From an uncultured Collinsella sp. (GTDB taxonomy: Bacteria; Actinomycetota; Coriobacteriia; Coriobacteriales; Coriobacteriaceae), in contig CAAENY010000139.1 in assembly GCA_900757465.1 (NCBI GenBank), forward strand, positions 1-36,532: DNA of 36,532 nucleotides. Direction: 5' to 3'. The position numbers and the translations under genes are program-made. A model generated the notes under the pieces. The model made no database searches. It saw nothing but the letters and a program-made list of their open reading frames with translations, and was not told where the DNA came from. Shown here piece by piece: positions 24,269-33,140 of the stretch (positions within the stretch are counted from its first letter, which is position 1; every line of letters starts with the position of its first letter).

Positions 24269-25027
24269 CTATTCCGCAGCGCCGCTCTCGGTTCCATACG
24301 ACGACACCGGCGCCTCGACCACATGGTGATATCGATCGATATAGATGGCGCGGGCACCCAGGCGCCGCACCAAATCCTGATGATGTGTGCTCATCAAGAC
24401 CGTCTTACCCGCCGCGACGTAGGCCAGCAAGAAGTTGACCACGATGTCGCATGAATCCTCGTCGAGCCCATTGGTAGGCTCGTCAAGGACCAAGATATCC
24501 GGGTTCATCGACACCACCGCAGCCAGCGCAACGCGCTTCTTTTGCCCGCCCGAGAGCTGATAGGGAGAGGCGTCGGCAAGGTCGGCAACCTGGAACAACC
24601 CCATGGCATCGCTCACGCGGCGCTCGAGCTCGTCTGCCGGCAGCCCCATCTGCGCGGGACCAAAAGCAACTTCCTCGCCCACCGTGGCGCAGAACAGCTG
24701 GGTATCGGCGTTTTGGAACACGAAGCCCACGCGCTGGTGGAACTTCTGAGCAGCAGCAGAATCCTTCAGATACGCCGCATCGACCACGCGTCCGTCAAAC
24801 AGGTATGCCCCTGCGTTCGCGAGTTCAAGGCCGTTAATAAGGCGCATAATCGTCGTCTTACCGCAGCCGTTGGGACCAAGCAGGGCAACGAGTTCACCAC
24901 GATCGACCTGCAGCGACACACCATCGACAACCGTATGACCCGTATAGGAAAACACCACGTCGCGCAACTCAATAAGCGGCGTGTCCTCGGCGCCGCCCAC
25001 ACCGTTCGTGCCCGCCGCACTATTCAT
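24269..25027 (-). CDS. cbiO: ECF metal transporter ATPase (CbiO/NikO type)
   Basis: A 252-residue ABC ATPase that drives an energy-coupling-factor metal importer. Walker A GPNGCGKTT (51-59), Q-loop GFVFQNAD (101-108), signature LSGGQKKR (158-165), Walker B ILVLDEP (178-184) and the H-switch STHHQD. The Q-loop region (FQNADTQLFCATV) is typical of CbiO. Start: ATG at 25027 chosen conservatively. A TTG at 25039 is better placed behind AAGGG and may be the true start; another ATG is at 25063. It is the last gene of the cbiM-cbiQ-cbiO set. Confidence 0.93.
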   Translation of the reverse strand: MNSAAGTNGVGGAEDTPLIELRDVVFSYTGHTVVDGVSLQVDRGELVALLGPNGCGKTTIMRLINGLELANAGAYLFDGRVVDAAYLKDSAAAQKFHQRVGFVFQNADTQLFCATVGEEVAFGPAQMGLPADELERRVSDAMGLFQVADLADASPYQLSGGQKKRVALAAVVSMNPDILVLDEPTNGLDEDSCDIVVNFLLAYVAAGKTVLMSTHHQDLVRRLGARAIYIDRYHHVVEAPVSSYGTESGAAE

Positions 25028-25085
25028 ATCGATCGTCAAAACGTCGCCCTTCCCTATTTGCATCCCCAGCCAGAACCAGCAGCGC

Positions 25086-25928
25086 CTACAGCACGGCGCA
25101 CAACACTGCCAGCAGCGCCACGCCGGCCGCATAGACCGCATCGCGCCAGCCAAAGCCGCTCCGCGCGGGAGCCGGATACGCGCCGGCAAAGCCGCGGCAG
25201 AGCATGGCCTCGTCCATCGCGCGGCTGCATTCCATCGCCTTGATAAAGGTCATGCCCATGATACCCGCGATCGAATCGGTACGCGAAAATCCCTCAGGCG
25301 CACGGCCAACGCTGCGCAGCATGACCGATTCGCACAGATTGTGCGCCGTGCGACCCAGCACCTCAATGTGCTTGAGCGCCATATCAAACGTAAAGATGGC
25401 CTCGTCGGGTAGATGCAGCATCTTGAGCGCCGCCGACATGCGGCTCCAGGTAAGCGTCCACGAAACGCCCAGCACCAGCGACACATTAATGAAGGTCTTG
25501 AGCGCGATCTTGAGCATGGCGCCCGTGGCAGACGCGCCCAGCAGCAGGGCAGGCAATGCCAGAACCACCGCAAGCCCCGTGGCGCCGAGCGCCGGTACAA
25601 TGGTCGCACGCAGCCCGCGTGCGGGGCGCACCGCGACCAGCACCAGCGCGATAGCCGCCATCAACATGAGGTACAGCGGGCTCTGCGTCAGACACACGCA
25701 CAGGACGCAGACGAACATCCCCACCAGGCGCACCGGAGCCGAAACGCAAGAAAGGGCGCGGTCGACCATCGACCCGCCCTCGTGCGCGCCCCCACCCAGG
25801 CGAACCCGCTCAAGCAGGCTCGCCAGGTGCAGGACATTCTTTTGCATCACGCGATGCCGAGCCCCCACGGGCTCGTAACGCTGCTCGACCGCAAGCCAGC
25901 TAGGCAGCTCGGCTATTGCCATGAGCAC
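25086..25928 (-). CDS. cbiQ: ECF transporter T component (CbiQ/NikQ type)
   Basis: A 280-residue membrane protein with about five helices (for example 65-100, 105-135, 140-155 and the C-terminal 262-280). It has the T-component signatures: a cytoplasmic coupling helix with LHLPDEAIFTFDMALKHIEVLGRT and a C-terminal AMECSRAMDEAMLCRGF box, which follows the A-R-G coupling motif pattern. It links the substrate-binding CbiM protein to CbiO. A GTG at 25928 follows AAGGA by 5 nt; ATG at 25922 is the alternative. The first 29 nt overlap the end of cbiM. Confidence 0.92.
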   Translation of the reverse strand: MLMAIAELPSWLAVEQRYEPVGARHRVMQKNVLHLASLLERVRLGGGAHEGGSMVDRALSCVSAPVRLVGMFVCVLCVCLTQSPLYLMLMAAIALVLVAVRPARGLRATIVPALGATGLAVVLALPALLLGASATGAMLKIALKTFINVSLVLGVSWTLTWSRMSAALKMLHLPDEAIFTFDMALKHIEVLGRTAHNLCESVMLRSVGRAPEGFSRTDSIAGIMGMTFIKAMECSRAMDEAMLCRGFAGAYPAPARSGFGWRDAVYAAGVALLAVLCAVL

Positions 25929-26985
25929 CGCTTTCCTTAACCGTCAGCGAGATCAGACGGAATGCGATGGTGAGCACCGCCACGCCAATCACGCCGGACA
26001 GGATATACATGGCAGCCTGACCGGCAAAGCCAAGACCCTGCTCCTCGGAATAGGCCTGCAGGTAATCACCCGTAGGCAGAGCGTCGGCAAAGGTCGGGGT
26101 ATCGAGGCCGACCGAAGCCTGCAGACTGTCGTCACCAGCCTCCTGAACGGCGGTCGCGGCGCCCTCGGCGTCCCACTCGCCCCAAGCGTCACCCGTGGCC
26201 AGCAGGCCCAGCGGCGTGGCCACGACAAGCACGGCGACCAGGATGAGCGTGGGGACCAGCGAGGTCTTCTTGGCGACTGCGCCCTCGGCGGCAAGCTGGC
26301 CATCGGCGGCTTCGGGACCGACGATAATGCCCGGCGCCGTCTTCTTAATGAAACCGTAGATGGCGGCCGTCGCCACGCCCTCGACGACACCGGCAACCAG
26401 CATATGCGGGATCAACATGGCCGGAATAGCCACAGACAACGGGAAGGGGCAGTACAGCGGCGCGCCCGAAGCGTTGGTAAAGAGCATCGGCTGAATACCA
26501 AACTCGATTGCCGCGCACAGGGCCGCCAGGCACAGGCCAACCCAGCCGCTTACGACGGCCGAAACCGAGGTGCCCCAGCCCTTGCCATGCAAACGGCTGT
26601 TGAGCGCACGAAACACGATAGCAGCGGCAAACGGCAGCACGAAGGCCATGTTAAAGCAGTTGGCGCCAAAGGACAGGATGCCGCCGTCGCCAAACAGCAG
26701 CGCCTGCAGCGCCAGCGCGACCGAGACAGCGATAGCCGCGGCCTCGGGGCCTAGCAGCAGCGCAATGAGGGCGCCGCCGACGGCGTGGCCTGTGGTGCCG
26801 CCAGGCAGCGGCACGTTGAACATCATGAGCAGGAAGGAGAACGCGGCGCAGATGCCCAGGAAAGCCATATGCTCGCGATCGAGCGTGGCGCGCACCTTCT
26901 TGATGCAGTGGACCCAAACGGGCACCATCGCCACCGCCATGACGGCATCGGTCTGCGGGGACAGATAATTATCTGGAATGTGCAT
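25900..26985 (-). CDS. cbiM: ECF substrate-binding component, CbiM/NikMN fusion
   Basis: A 361-residue fusion of the metal-binding S component with its small accessory subunit. Residues 1-215 are CbiM/NikM: the N-terminal MHIPD supplies metal ligands (amino group and H2), and the histidine in GGTTGHAVGG is the other. N6 replaces the glycine common in this motif. Residues 245-355 are NikN/PDGLE-like: a helix, the external TPLGLLATGDAWGEW loop, and a second helix. The MN fusion is more usual in nickel systems. With the NikR-type site upstream, nickel import is favoured; cobalt cannot be excluded. The first gene of the operon. Confidence 0.9.
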   Translation of the reverse strand: MHIPDNYLSPQTDAVMAVAMVPVWVHCIKKVRATLDREHMAFLGICAAFSFLLMMFNVPLPGGTTGHAVGGALIALLLGPEAAAIAVSVALALQALLFGDGGILSFGANCFNMAFVLPFAAAIVFRALNSRLHGKGWGTSVSAVVSGWVGLCLAALCAAIEFGIQPMLFTNASGAPLYCPFPLSVAIPAMLIPHMLVAGVVEGVATAAIYGFIKKTAPGIIVGPEAADGQLAAEGAVAKKTSLVPTLILVAVLVVATPLGLLATGDAWGEWDAEGAATAVQEAGDDSLQASVGLDTPTFADALPTGDYLQAYSEEQGLGFAGQAAMYILSGVIGVAVLTIAFRLISLTVKESGAHGNSRAA

Positions 26986-27042
26986 GTACGCCTCCCGGTT
27001 ATCGGCGCACAGAATTGCAACGCCGCTTGAATCACCTTGCCA

Positions 27043-27070
27043 GTGTTACGTATTGTCAGATTCGTAACAC
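27043..27070. promoter_or_regulatory. NikR-type operator of the ECF metal transporter operon
   Basis: GTGTTAC (27043-27049) and GTAACAC (27064-27070) form a perfect inverted repeat with a 14-nt gap. This matches, from memory, the reported NikR motif GTGTTAC-N13/14-GTAACAC of Geobacter and Desulfovibrio-type NikR. It lies over the predicted transcription start of cbiM, as expected for repression in nickel excess. Confidence 0.75.
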
Positions 27071-27080
27071 GCCGCGGGCT

Positions 27081-27109
27081 ATCATAGCAAAACGGCGCAC
27101 TGCCGACAA
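27081..27109 (-). promoter_or_regulatory. Promoter of the ECF metal transporter operon
   Basis: On the minus strand TTGTCG (-35, 27104-27109), a 17-nt spacer and TATGAT (-10, 27081-27086). The start site would lie just before the NikR-type repeat. Confidence 0.6.
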
Positions 27110-27123
27110 AGCAGCACGCCGTT
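27091..27123 (-). terminator. Terminator-like hairpin downstream of pheT
   Basis: The minus strand can form a 13-bp stem with two G-U pairs and a 7-nt loop, followed by TTTTGC. The T-run is short. The loop contains the -35 box of the next operon. It is the only terminator candidate for pheST. Confidence 0.6.
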
Positions 27124-27231
27124 ATGTAATGCGCGTGTCATATATGCAGGCTCAGCAGTGCCTTATACCGAGCATAACGGTCTTGTAGGATTCGGCAGCA
27201 GTCGCCACCAACCCATACCCCAGCGCAGGAC

Positions 27232-29685
27232 CTAGCCGCGGACCTCGCCGTTTACGCCCTTGCACACCTTGGTGACGATCTTCTGGTGCGCCTTTTCGAC
27301 CTCTTCGCTGGTGAGCGTGTGGTCGTCGGAGCGATACGTAAGCGCAAAGGCCATGGATTTCTTGCCCTTGCCGATGCGGACCGGATCGCGGTAGACATCG
27401 AACAGGCGCACGCCCTCGAGCAGCTTGCCGCCGGCACTCGTAATACGACGCTCAAGATCCTCGCAGGTCACAGTGTTGTCGACCACGATAGCAAGGTCGT
27501 GCTCAACGGCCGGGTACTGCGAGAACTCACGGTAGTTCTCCTGGTTGCGGGCGCCCTTGATCAGCTTGTCCAGGTCGAGCTCAAAGGCAACGACGACCTC
27601 GTCAATGCCCATAGCCTCGCGCGCCTCGGGGTGGATCTCGCCAACCCAGCCCAGCACGGTACCGCCCGAGAGCACCTCGGCAGCACGACCCGGCTGCAGG
27701 AAGGCATAGCTCTCGCCCTCGACGGGACGGAATCGAACCTTCTCGATGCGCAGCTGAGCAAGCAGCTCCTCGACAATGCCCTTGCCAAAGAAGAAGCGCA
27801 GCTTACGGTACTTCATGTTCCAGGACCGCTCGCTCCACTGGCCCGAGAGCACGCCCGCTACGGACTTGGTCTCCTTGGGCAGGCTGGCGTTCTCGCGACC
27901 GTGGAATAAGCTGCCGACCTCGTACAGGTGCACGTTGGGCGTGCCGTGGGCCTCGTTATAGGCCACGGATTGCAGCAGGCCTGGCAGCAGCGAACGGCGC
28001 ATCTCGGTCTGCTCGGCCACCAGCGGGTTCATGAGAACCACGGGGCAGCCGCGGCCCTCGGTGGACATGCCAATCTTCTCCAGGTCGCCCGGGGCAGCAA
28101 AGCCAAAGGTCGTGGTCTCGTTGAGGCCACAGGCGCGCAGGATCTCGCCGACCTTGCGGGTAAGCTTCTGCTCGCGCGTCAGACCGCCGATGTGGTTCTT
28201 GGCAGCCGGAATGGTTGCCGTGACGCGACCCATGCCCCATAGGCGCAGGACCTCCTCGATCAGGTCGATCTCACGCGGCAGGTCGGGACGGAAGCTCGGC
28301 GGCGTGACCATAAAGTCCTCGCCGTCGCGCTCGACGGTGCAGCCCAGGCGGGTGAGCGAGCGCTCGATAAAGTCGGGCTCGATGTCGGCACCGCAGATGG
28401 CGTGCACGCGGGCCAGGCGCAGCTTGATGCTGTCGATGGTCTTGGGCGCGGGGAACACGTCCACATAGCCGGGGGCGACCTCGCCGCCGGCGATCTCCTC
28501 GATAAGCGCGCACGTCACATTGGCGACGTCCACGCAGCCGGTCTCGTCGACCTGGCGCTCAAAGCGGATGGAGGCGTCGGAGATCAGCGACAGGTCACGG
28601 CTGGTGTGCGAGGTGCGGCCGGCATTGAAGCAGGCGCTCTCGACCATCACATCGACGGTATCGTCCTCGATCTCGGAATCCATGCCGCCCATGACGCCGG
28701 CCAACGCCACAGGGCGCTCGCCGTCGGTGATGAGGCCCATGCCGGCGTCGAGCGTGCGCTCCTCGCCATCGAGCGTCGTGAACTTCTCATCCTGCTGGGC
28801 GGCGCGAACCACAACGCGACGATGGCCATCGCGCTCGGCAAAGGTGTCGAGGTCAAAGGCGTGCAGCGGCTGGCCGGTGAGCATCATCACGTAGTTGGTG
28901 ATGTCGACGATGTTGTTGTGCGGGCGCACGCCCAGGGCGTTGAGGCGCTTGACCATCCAGTCGGGCGACGGACCGACCTTCACGTTGCGCACGATGCGGG
29001 CAACGTAGCGGTCGCACAGGCCCTCGTCGGCAATCTCGACGGAAAGCTCGTCGTCGGTCGCGCGGCCGGTCTCGGCCTTGATGGCGGGCAGCTCAACGTG
29101 GAAATCTCGATCGAAGATGGCGCCGGTCTCGCGGGCCATGCCGATCATGGACAGGCAGTCGGGACGATTGGGCGTGATCTCGCAGTCGAGCACGGTGTCG
29201 CTCGAGCCCACGTACTCGGCAAACGGCATGCCGCAGGGCGTATCCTCGGGCAGGATCATAATGCCGGAGTGGTCGCCGCCCAGGCCGAGCTCGCGCGCGG
29301 AGCAGTTCATGCCCATGGACACGACGCCGCGAAGCTTGCTCTTCTTGATCTTGACGTCGCCGGGCAGGACAGCGCCGATCATGGCCGTGACGATGTGGTC
29401 GCCGGCCTCGAAGTTCTGCGCGCCGCAGACGATCTGCAGCGGGGCGGGGTTGCCGCCGGCGTCGAGGTTCTTGTCACCCACGTCGACCGAGCACACATAC
29501 ATGTGGTCGCTATCGGGGTGCGGGGTCTTGGTGAGCACCTTGGCGGTCACCACGTGGTCGAAGGACTCGCCCACGGTGTCGATCGCCTCGACCTCGGTGC
29601 CGGTACGGATATATTCGTCCGAAAGGGTCTTGGGATCCTCCGGAATATCGATCATGGTCTTGAGCCAGTCGTAAGAAACGCGCAT
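27232..29685 (-). CDS. pheT: Phenylalanyl-tRNA synthetase beta subunit
   Basis: An 817-residue beta subunit of the (alpha-beta)2 synthetase that charges tRNA-Phe. In order: N-terminal OB-fold tRNA-binding domain (about 40-160, KTPHPDSDHMYVC and MGMNCSARELGLGGDHSGIMIL), B3/B4 editing region (ITPNRPDCLSMIGMARE onward), B5 domain, catalytic-like core, and C-terminal FDX-ACB anticodon domain (about 725-817, REFSQYPAVEHDLAIVVD). Length normal. AGGAG precedes the start by 7 nt. A 162-nt gap with a long hairpin separates it from pheS, longer than usual. Confidence 0.97.
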   Translation of the reverse strand: MRVSYDWLKTMIDIPEDPKTLSDEYIRTGTEVEAIDTVGESFDHVVTAKVLTKTPHPDSDHMYVCSVDVGDKNLDAGGNPAPLQIVCGAQNFEAGDHIVTAMIGAVLPGDVKIKKSKLRGVVSMGMNCSARELGLGGDHSGIMILPEDTPCGMPFAEYVGSSDTVLDCEITPNRPDCLSMIGMARETGAIFDRDFHVELPAIKAETGRATDDELSVEIADEGLCDRYVARIVRNVKVGPSPDWMVKRLNALGVRPHNNIVDITNYVMMLTGQPLHAFDLDTFAERDGHRRVVVRAAQQDEKFTTLDGEERTLDAGMGLITDGERPVALAGVMGGMDSEIEDDTVDVMVESACFNAGRTSHTSRDLSLISDASIRFERQVDETGCVDVANVTCALIEEIAGGEVAPGYVDVFPAPKTIDSIKLRLARVHAICGADIEPDFIERSLTRLGCTVERDGEDFMVTPPSFRPDLPREIDLIEEVLRLWGMGRVTATIPAAKNHIGGLTREQKLTRKVGEILRACGLNETTTFGFAAPGDLEKIGMSTEGRGCPVVLMNPLVAEQTEMRRSLLPGLLQSVAYNEAHGTPNVHLYEVGSLFHGRENASLPKETKSVAGVLSGQWSERSWNMKYRKLRFFFGKGIVEELLAQLRIEKVRFRPVEGESYAFLQPGRAAEVLSGGTVLGWVGEIHPEAREAMGIDEVVVAFELDLDKLIKGARNQENYREFSQYPAVEHDLAIVVDNTVTCEDLERRITSAGGKLLEGVRLFDVYRDPVRIGKGKKSMAFALTYRSDDHTLTSEEVEKAHQKIVTKVCKGVNGEVRG

Positions 29686-29744
29686 GTAGCTCTCCTAGTT
29701 CTTAATCTCCGCAAAGGGAGGGATATCAAATGAAGACGTTCGCC

Positions 29745-29851
29745 TTAGGGTTGTCCAGGTGCCCCAGATTGGCGTGAAAGAGGAGCGACGCGTACTAAAG
29801 GTACGCGAGCGACGGTTTGAACGCCAAGATGGGGTGCCTGGGCAAGCCTAA
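29745..29851. repeat. 107-bp long hairpin between pheS and pheT
   Basis: A long imperfect palindrome. The 31-nt arms (29745-29775 and 29821-29851) pair almost throughout, and a central hairpin CGCGTAC-TAAAG-GTACGCG caps it. It starts at the stop codon of pheS. On the plus strand three non-Watson-Crick positions are G-U pairs; on the minus strand they are A-C mismatches. So the structure is better formed by an RNA opposite to pheST. Confidence 0.85.
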
Positions 29852-30924
29852 AATTGGTTCAGGAAACGCATATCGCCCGTCATGAGCGTTCTGAGGTCGG
29901 GCAGGTCGTAGCGCAGTGCCGCGACGCGCTCGGCGCCAATACCAAAGGCGAAGCCGGTGTACTTCTCGGGGTCGATGCCGCAGTTAATCAGGACGTTGGG
30001 GTCGACCATGCCGCAGCCCAAGATCTCGATCCAGCCGCTGTGCTTGCAGAAGTTGCAGCCCTTGCCGCCGCAGACGTGGCAGCTCACGTCCACCTCGCAA
30101 GAAGGTTCGGTGAAGGGGAAGAAATGCGGGCGGTAGCGCGTCTTGCGGTCCTCGCCAAACATGCACTTAACAAAGTAGTCGAGCGTGCCCTTAAGATCGC
30201 CAAAGGTGATGCCCTCGTCGACGACCAGGCCCTCAATCTGGTTGAACTGCGGCAGGTGGCAGGCGTCGGCCGTGTCGGGACGGTAGACGGTGCCCGGGCA
30301 GATCATGTAGATGGGCGGCTTCTGCGACTCCATGGTGTGGATCTGCACGCCCGAGGTCTGGGTGCGCAGCAGTACGTCGGACTCGCCGTGAGCGTGGGCC
30401 TCGGGATGCGCGACGCTGCCGGGGTTGTTGTCGACCACATAGAACGTGTCGCGAGCCGAGCGGCTCGGGTGATCCATGGGCGCGTTGAGCGCGGTGAAGT
30501 TGTAGTAGGAAGTATCGACCATGGGGCCGGACTCGACGGTGTAGCCGATACCGCAGAAGATATCCTCGGCCTCCTCGATGATCTGCTTGATCAGGTGCTG
30601 GTGACCGATCTGCGGACGGATGCCCGGCAGCGTGATGTCGACGGCCTCGTGCTCGAGTGCGTGTTTGAGGGCGGCGGCCTTCATCTCGGTGGTGCGCTCG
30701 TCGAGCATGCCCTCGATCAGCTGGCGCATCTCGTTGGCGCGTTTGCCCATCATGGGACGATCCTCGGGGGCGAGCTTGCCCATCATGCGCATCAGGCCGG
30801 TGATACGGCCCTTGCGACCGAGCAGCTCAACGCGCGCAGCCTCGAGCTTGGCGGCGTCGTCGGCGCTAGTGACGAGCTCCTTGGCCTCTTCCTCGAGTTT
30901 GACCAGATCATCAATCAGACTCAT
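29848..30924 (-). CDS. pheS: Phenylalanyl-tRNA synthetase alpha subunit
   Basis: A 358-residue class II synthetase alpha subunit carrying the catalytic centre. It has an N-terminal coiled-coil (about 1-90), motif 1 region (HPLxxQ-like GHQHLIKQII), motif 2 with TVYRPDTADACHLPQFNQIEG, and motif 3 GIGAERVAALRY (328-339). It has a cysteine-rich insertion CHVCGGKGCNFCKHSGW that could hold zinc, as in other Gram-positive PheS. Start at 30924 follows AAGGGA; frame extension to 31035 lies in the leader. Expression is controlled by the T-box. Confidence 0.97.
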   Translation of the reverse strand: MSLIDDLVKLEEEAKELVTSADDAAKLEAARVELLGRKGRITGLMRMMGKLAPEDRPMMGKRANEMRQLIEGMLDERTTEMKAAALKHALEHEAVDITLPGIRPQIGHQHLIKQIIEEAEDIFCGIGYTVESGPMVDTSYYNFTALNAPMDHPSRSARDTFYVVDNNPGSVAHPEAHAHGESDVLLRTQTSGVQIHTMESQKPPIYMICPGTVYRPDTADACHLPQFNQIEGLVVDEGITFGDLKGTLDYFVKCMFGEDRKTRYRPHFFPFTEPSCEVDVSCHVCGGKGCNFCKHSGWIEILGCGMVDPNVLINCGIDPEKYTGFAFGIGAERVAALRYDLPDLRTLMTGDMRFLNQF

Positions 30925-31009
30925 GTCTTCCCTTTCGTCTCTCGCGCATTCGCTTGCCGGGGCGACCGATGCCGCTTGGCGCTGCGAAAACGCGGCCCGG
31001 TTCGGTAAC

Positions 31010-31050
31010 AAAAAACCGTCCTCGGGCATGTGCATTGCCCAAGGACGGTT
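31010..31050 (-). terminator. T-box regulated terminator of pheST
   Basis: On the minus strand the stem AACCGTCCTTGGGC / GCCCGAGGACGGTT closes on an AATGCACAT loop region, followed by TTTTTT. It overlaps the end of the T-box sequence, as in other T-box leaders. Confidence 0.9.
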
Positions 31051-31310
31051 GAATTCCGCGGTACCACCTTGTTTGACCCGACGGATGTCTGGCCCGCCGC
31101 GCCCACTCTGCGCCTCTTATCGCGAGGCTCACGGCTTCCCTACTGGGGCTTCGCCGCCGCTGGCCGCGCGCCCGTTGAGGTCGCTGCTCGGGAGTGAACG
31201 CTTGGCCCTTGTCACCGCAGGAAGGCTTGCAGCCCATGACCTTCCCTCTCTTGCCGGCGACGCGGCGGGCAAAACCCTCTCCGTCAACGCATTGGGCTAT
31301 AGGATAACAC
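31010..31310 (-). promoter_or_regulatory. T-box riboswitch of pheST
   Basis: A leader of about 300 nt on the minus strand. The conserved T-box, with GGTACCGCGG as core, is at 31049-31070 and its antiterminator region is followed by a terminator with a T6 tail (31010-31050). Stem I is upstream, with AGAGGG- and GGGAAGG-type bulges; the likely specifier codon UUC (Phe) is at 31196-31198. Uncharged tRNA-Phe would stabilise the antiterminator and raise pheST expression. A TATCCT -10-like box is at 31301-31306. Confidence 0.95.
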
Positions 31311-31427
31311 ATTTCGCGAGCGCATCGCCGCGTTCCGTTTTGTTCGCGCTGGGTACAAAGCAGGTAGCTGTGCAAATTGGCCGCGCACCCGCCTGCGGCG
31401 CTCGGCCTGCGAGATTAAGGATACGGT

Positions 31428-33002
31428 ATGGGAAAGAAACTCGATAAGAAGGCCCAGGCCGCCGTGGGCAAGACGCCCAACGGCATCAAGGTCAATAAGG
31501 CCGTCAAAAAATTCCGCAAGCTCGAAGGCAAACTGTGGACCCGCGAGTACCTGCTCAAAATTGCCGAGTTCGATGGCGCGACGATTGCCCCCGCCAACGG
31601 CGCCGCGGCCCGCGCCGATGTCATGGGCGCCCTTGCCGGCGAGCATCACAAGCTGCTGACCAGCGAGAAGTCCGTTGAGCTCGTGCGCTCGTTAGCGCGC
31701 GAGACGGTTGCAGACGGCAAGATCGACGACCTGCAGCTGCTCGACGAGATCCGCGTGCTCGGCCGCGACCAGCGCGAGGCAAGCGTTATTCCTACCGAGG
31801 AGGCCGAAGCCTGGACCAGGCTCACCTGCGAGGCCGACGCCGTGTGGCACAAGGCCAAGACGGCCAATGACTGGGCGAGCTTTGAGCCCTATGTGGATAG
31901 AATCGTCGCCCAGCTTAAGCATCAGGCCGAGCTCATGGACCCCAAGCGCGACCCATACGACGTTTGGCTCGACCAGTACGAGCGCGGCCTTTCTGCCAAG
32001 AGCTTCGACGCGTTTTGCGATGAGGTCAAGGCGACGGTCGTGCCGCTCGTGCACGCCATCGGCGAGCGCGGCCAGCAGCCCGATGCCGACTTTTTGCACG
32101 CCCGCGTGCCCGAGGCCGCCCAGCGCGCCATGAGCTTCGACCTTATGAAGCTCGTCGGCCTGAACCTGGACGACACCACGCTTGCCTTTACCGAGCATCC
32201 GTTTAGCGAGGGCTTTGCCGTGGGCGATGCACGCATCGCGACGCACATCTACGAGAACGACTGCATCTCCAACGTCTTCAGCATCATCCACGAGGCAGGT
32301 CACGCCATGTATGAGCTGGGCGTGAACCCCGCCTATGCGCGCACGTGCCTGGAGGGCGGCACCTCCATGGGCATCCACGAGAGCCAGAGCCGCTTCTTTG
32401 AGAACACTGTGGGTCGCAGCCGCGCCTTTATGGGACCGCTGCTCGAGGTGCTGCGCCGCCACGCGCCCGAGGTCTACGGCGACGTCGACGAGGACACGCT
32501 CTACCACGCCGTGAACATCGCGCAGCCTTCGCTGATCCGCACTGAGGCCGACGAGCTCACCTATCCGCTGCACGTTATGGTGCGCTACGAGATCGAGCGC
32601 ATGCTGTTTGCCGGCGAGGCCACAGCCAAGGATATCCCCGCGCTTTGGAATCGCTTCATGGATGAGTACCTGGGCATTCCCGTTCCCGACGACACGCGTG
32701 GTTGCCTGCAGGATACGCACTGGAGCGGCGGCTCGTTTGGCTACTTCCCCACCTATGCGCTGGGCAGCGCCTACGACGCCATGTTTGTGCCGGCCATGTG
32801 CCGCGACGGCGTCGACCTTACCGGTGCCTGCGCGAGCGGCGACCTGACACCCGTCCGCGCCTGGCTGGGCGAGCACATTTGGCAGTGGGGCCGCGCCAAG
32901 GACGCGCCGGAGCTCATCAAGGGCGCCTGCGGCATGGCGTTCGATGCCCGCTACTACTGCAGCTACCTGCAGGACAAGTTCACCACGCTCTACGAGCTGT
33001 AA
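31428..33002 (+). CDS. M32 family metallocarboxypeptidase
   Basis: A 524-residue zinc carboxypeptidase of family M32, which trims C-terminal residues from peptides in the cytoplasm. The zinc site is HEAGH (288-292, IIHEAGHAMYE) with HESQSRFFEN (317-326) supplying the third ligand and the catalytic surroundings. DELTYPLHVMVRYEIE is a conserved family stretch. The family's DQxTxMP loop is changed to DGATIAP here (49-55). The first 15 residues are lysine-rich. AAGGA precedes the ATG by about 6 nt. It is transcribed alone, divergent from pheST. Confidence 0.94.
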   Translation: MGKKLDKKAQAAVGKTPNGIKVNKAVKKFRKLEGKLWTREYLLKIAEFDGATIAPANGAAARADVMGALAGEHHKLLTSEKSVELVRSLARETVADGKIDDLQLLDEIRVLGRDQREASVIPTEEAEAWTRLTCEADAVWHKAKTANDWASFEPYVDRIVAQLKHQAELMDPKRDPYDVWLDQYERGLSAKSFDAFCDEVKATVVPLVHAIGERGQQPDADFLHARVPEAAQRAMSFDLMKLVGLNLDDTTLAFTEHPFSEGFAVGDARIATHIYENDCISNVFSIIHEAGHAMYELGVNPAYARTCLEGGTSMGIHESQSRFFENTVGRSRAFMGPLLEVLRRHAPEVYGDVDEDTLYHAVNIAQPSLIRTEADELTYPLHVMVRYEIERMLFAGEATAKDIPALWNRFMDEYLGIPVPDDTRGCLQDTHWSGGSFGYFPTYALGSAYDAMFVPAMCRDGVDLTGACASGDLTPVRAWLGEHIWQWGRAKDAPELIKGACGMAFDARYYCSYLQDKFTTLYEL

Positions 33003-33112
33003 GGCATAACCGACACGCCAACGCAAGGGGGGGGACGCCGCGGAACCAATCCGCAGCACCCCCCTTCCACCTAGTCGTTTAAGAACGTCCCCAATGACTA
33101 CAGCGTCGAGCA

Positions 33113-33140
33113 GTTACGCGGTTTGGTAAAACCGCGTAAC
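33113..33140. repeat. Perfect 12-bp hairpin at the end of glmM
   Basis: GTTACGCGGTTT and AAACCGCGTAAC are perfect arms around a 4-nt loop. The arm starts in the glmM stop codon. There is no T-run on either strand, so it is not a typical intrinsic terminator; it may be an mRNA-stabilising or Rho-linked structure, or shared with the convergent M32 gene. Confidence 0.6.

Noticed and set aside
26986..27231. Cobalamin riboswitch upstream of the Cbi-like transporter
   Set aside because: No B12-box-like sequence was seen; the region is short and is better explained by a promoter with a NikR-type repeat and the pheT hairpin.
28402..29733. Plus-strand open frame of 443 codons opposite pheT
   Set aside because: Mirror frame of a certain gene; no domain and no ribosome-binding site.
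31692..33059. Minus-strand open frame of 455 codons opposite the M32 carboxypeptidase gene
   Set aside because: Mirror frame; the plus strand has the HEAGH zinc motif in the right context.
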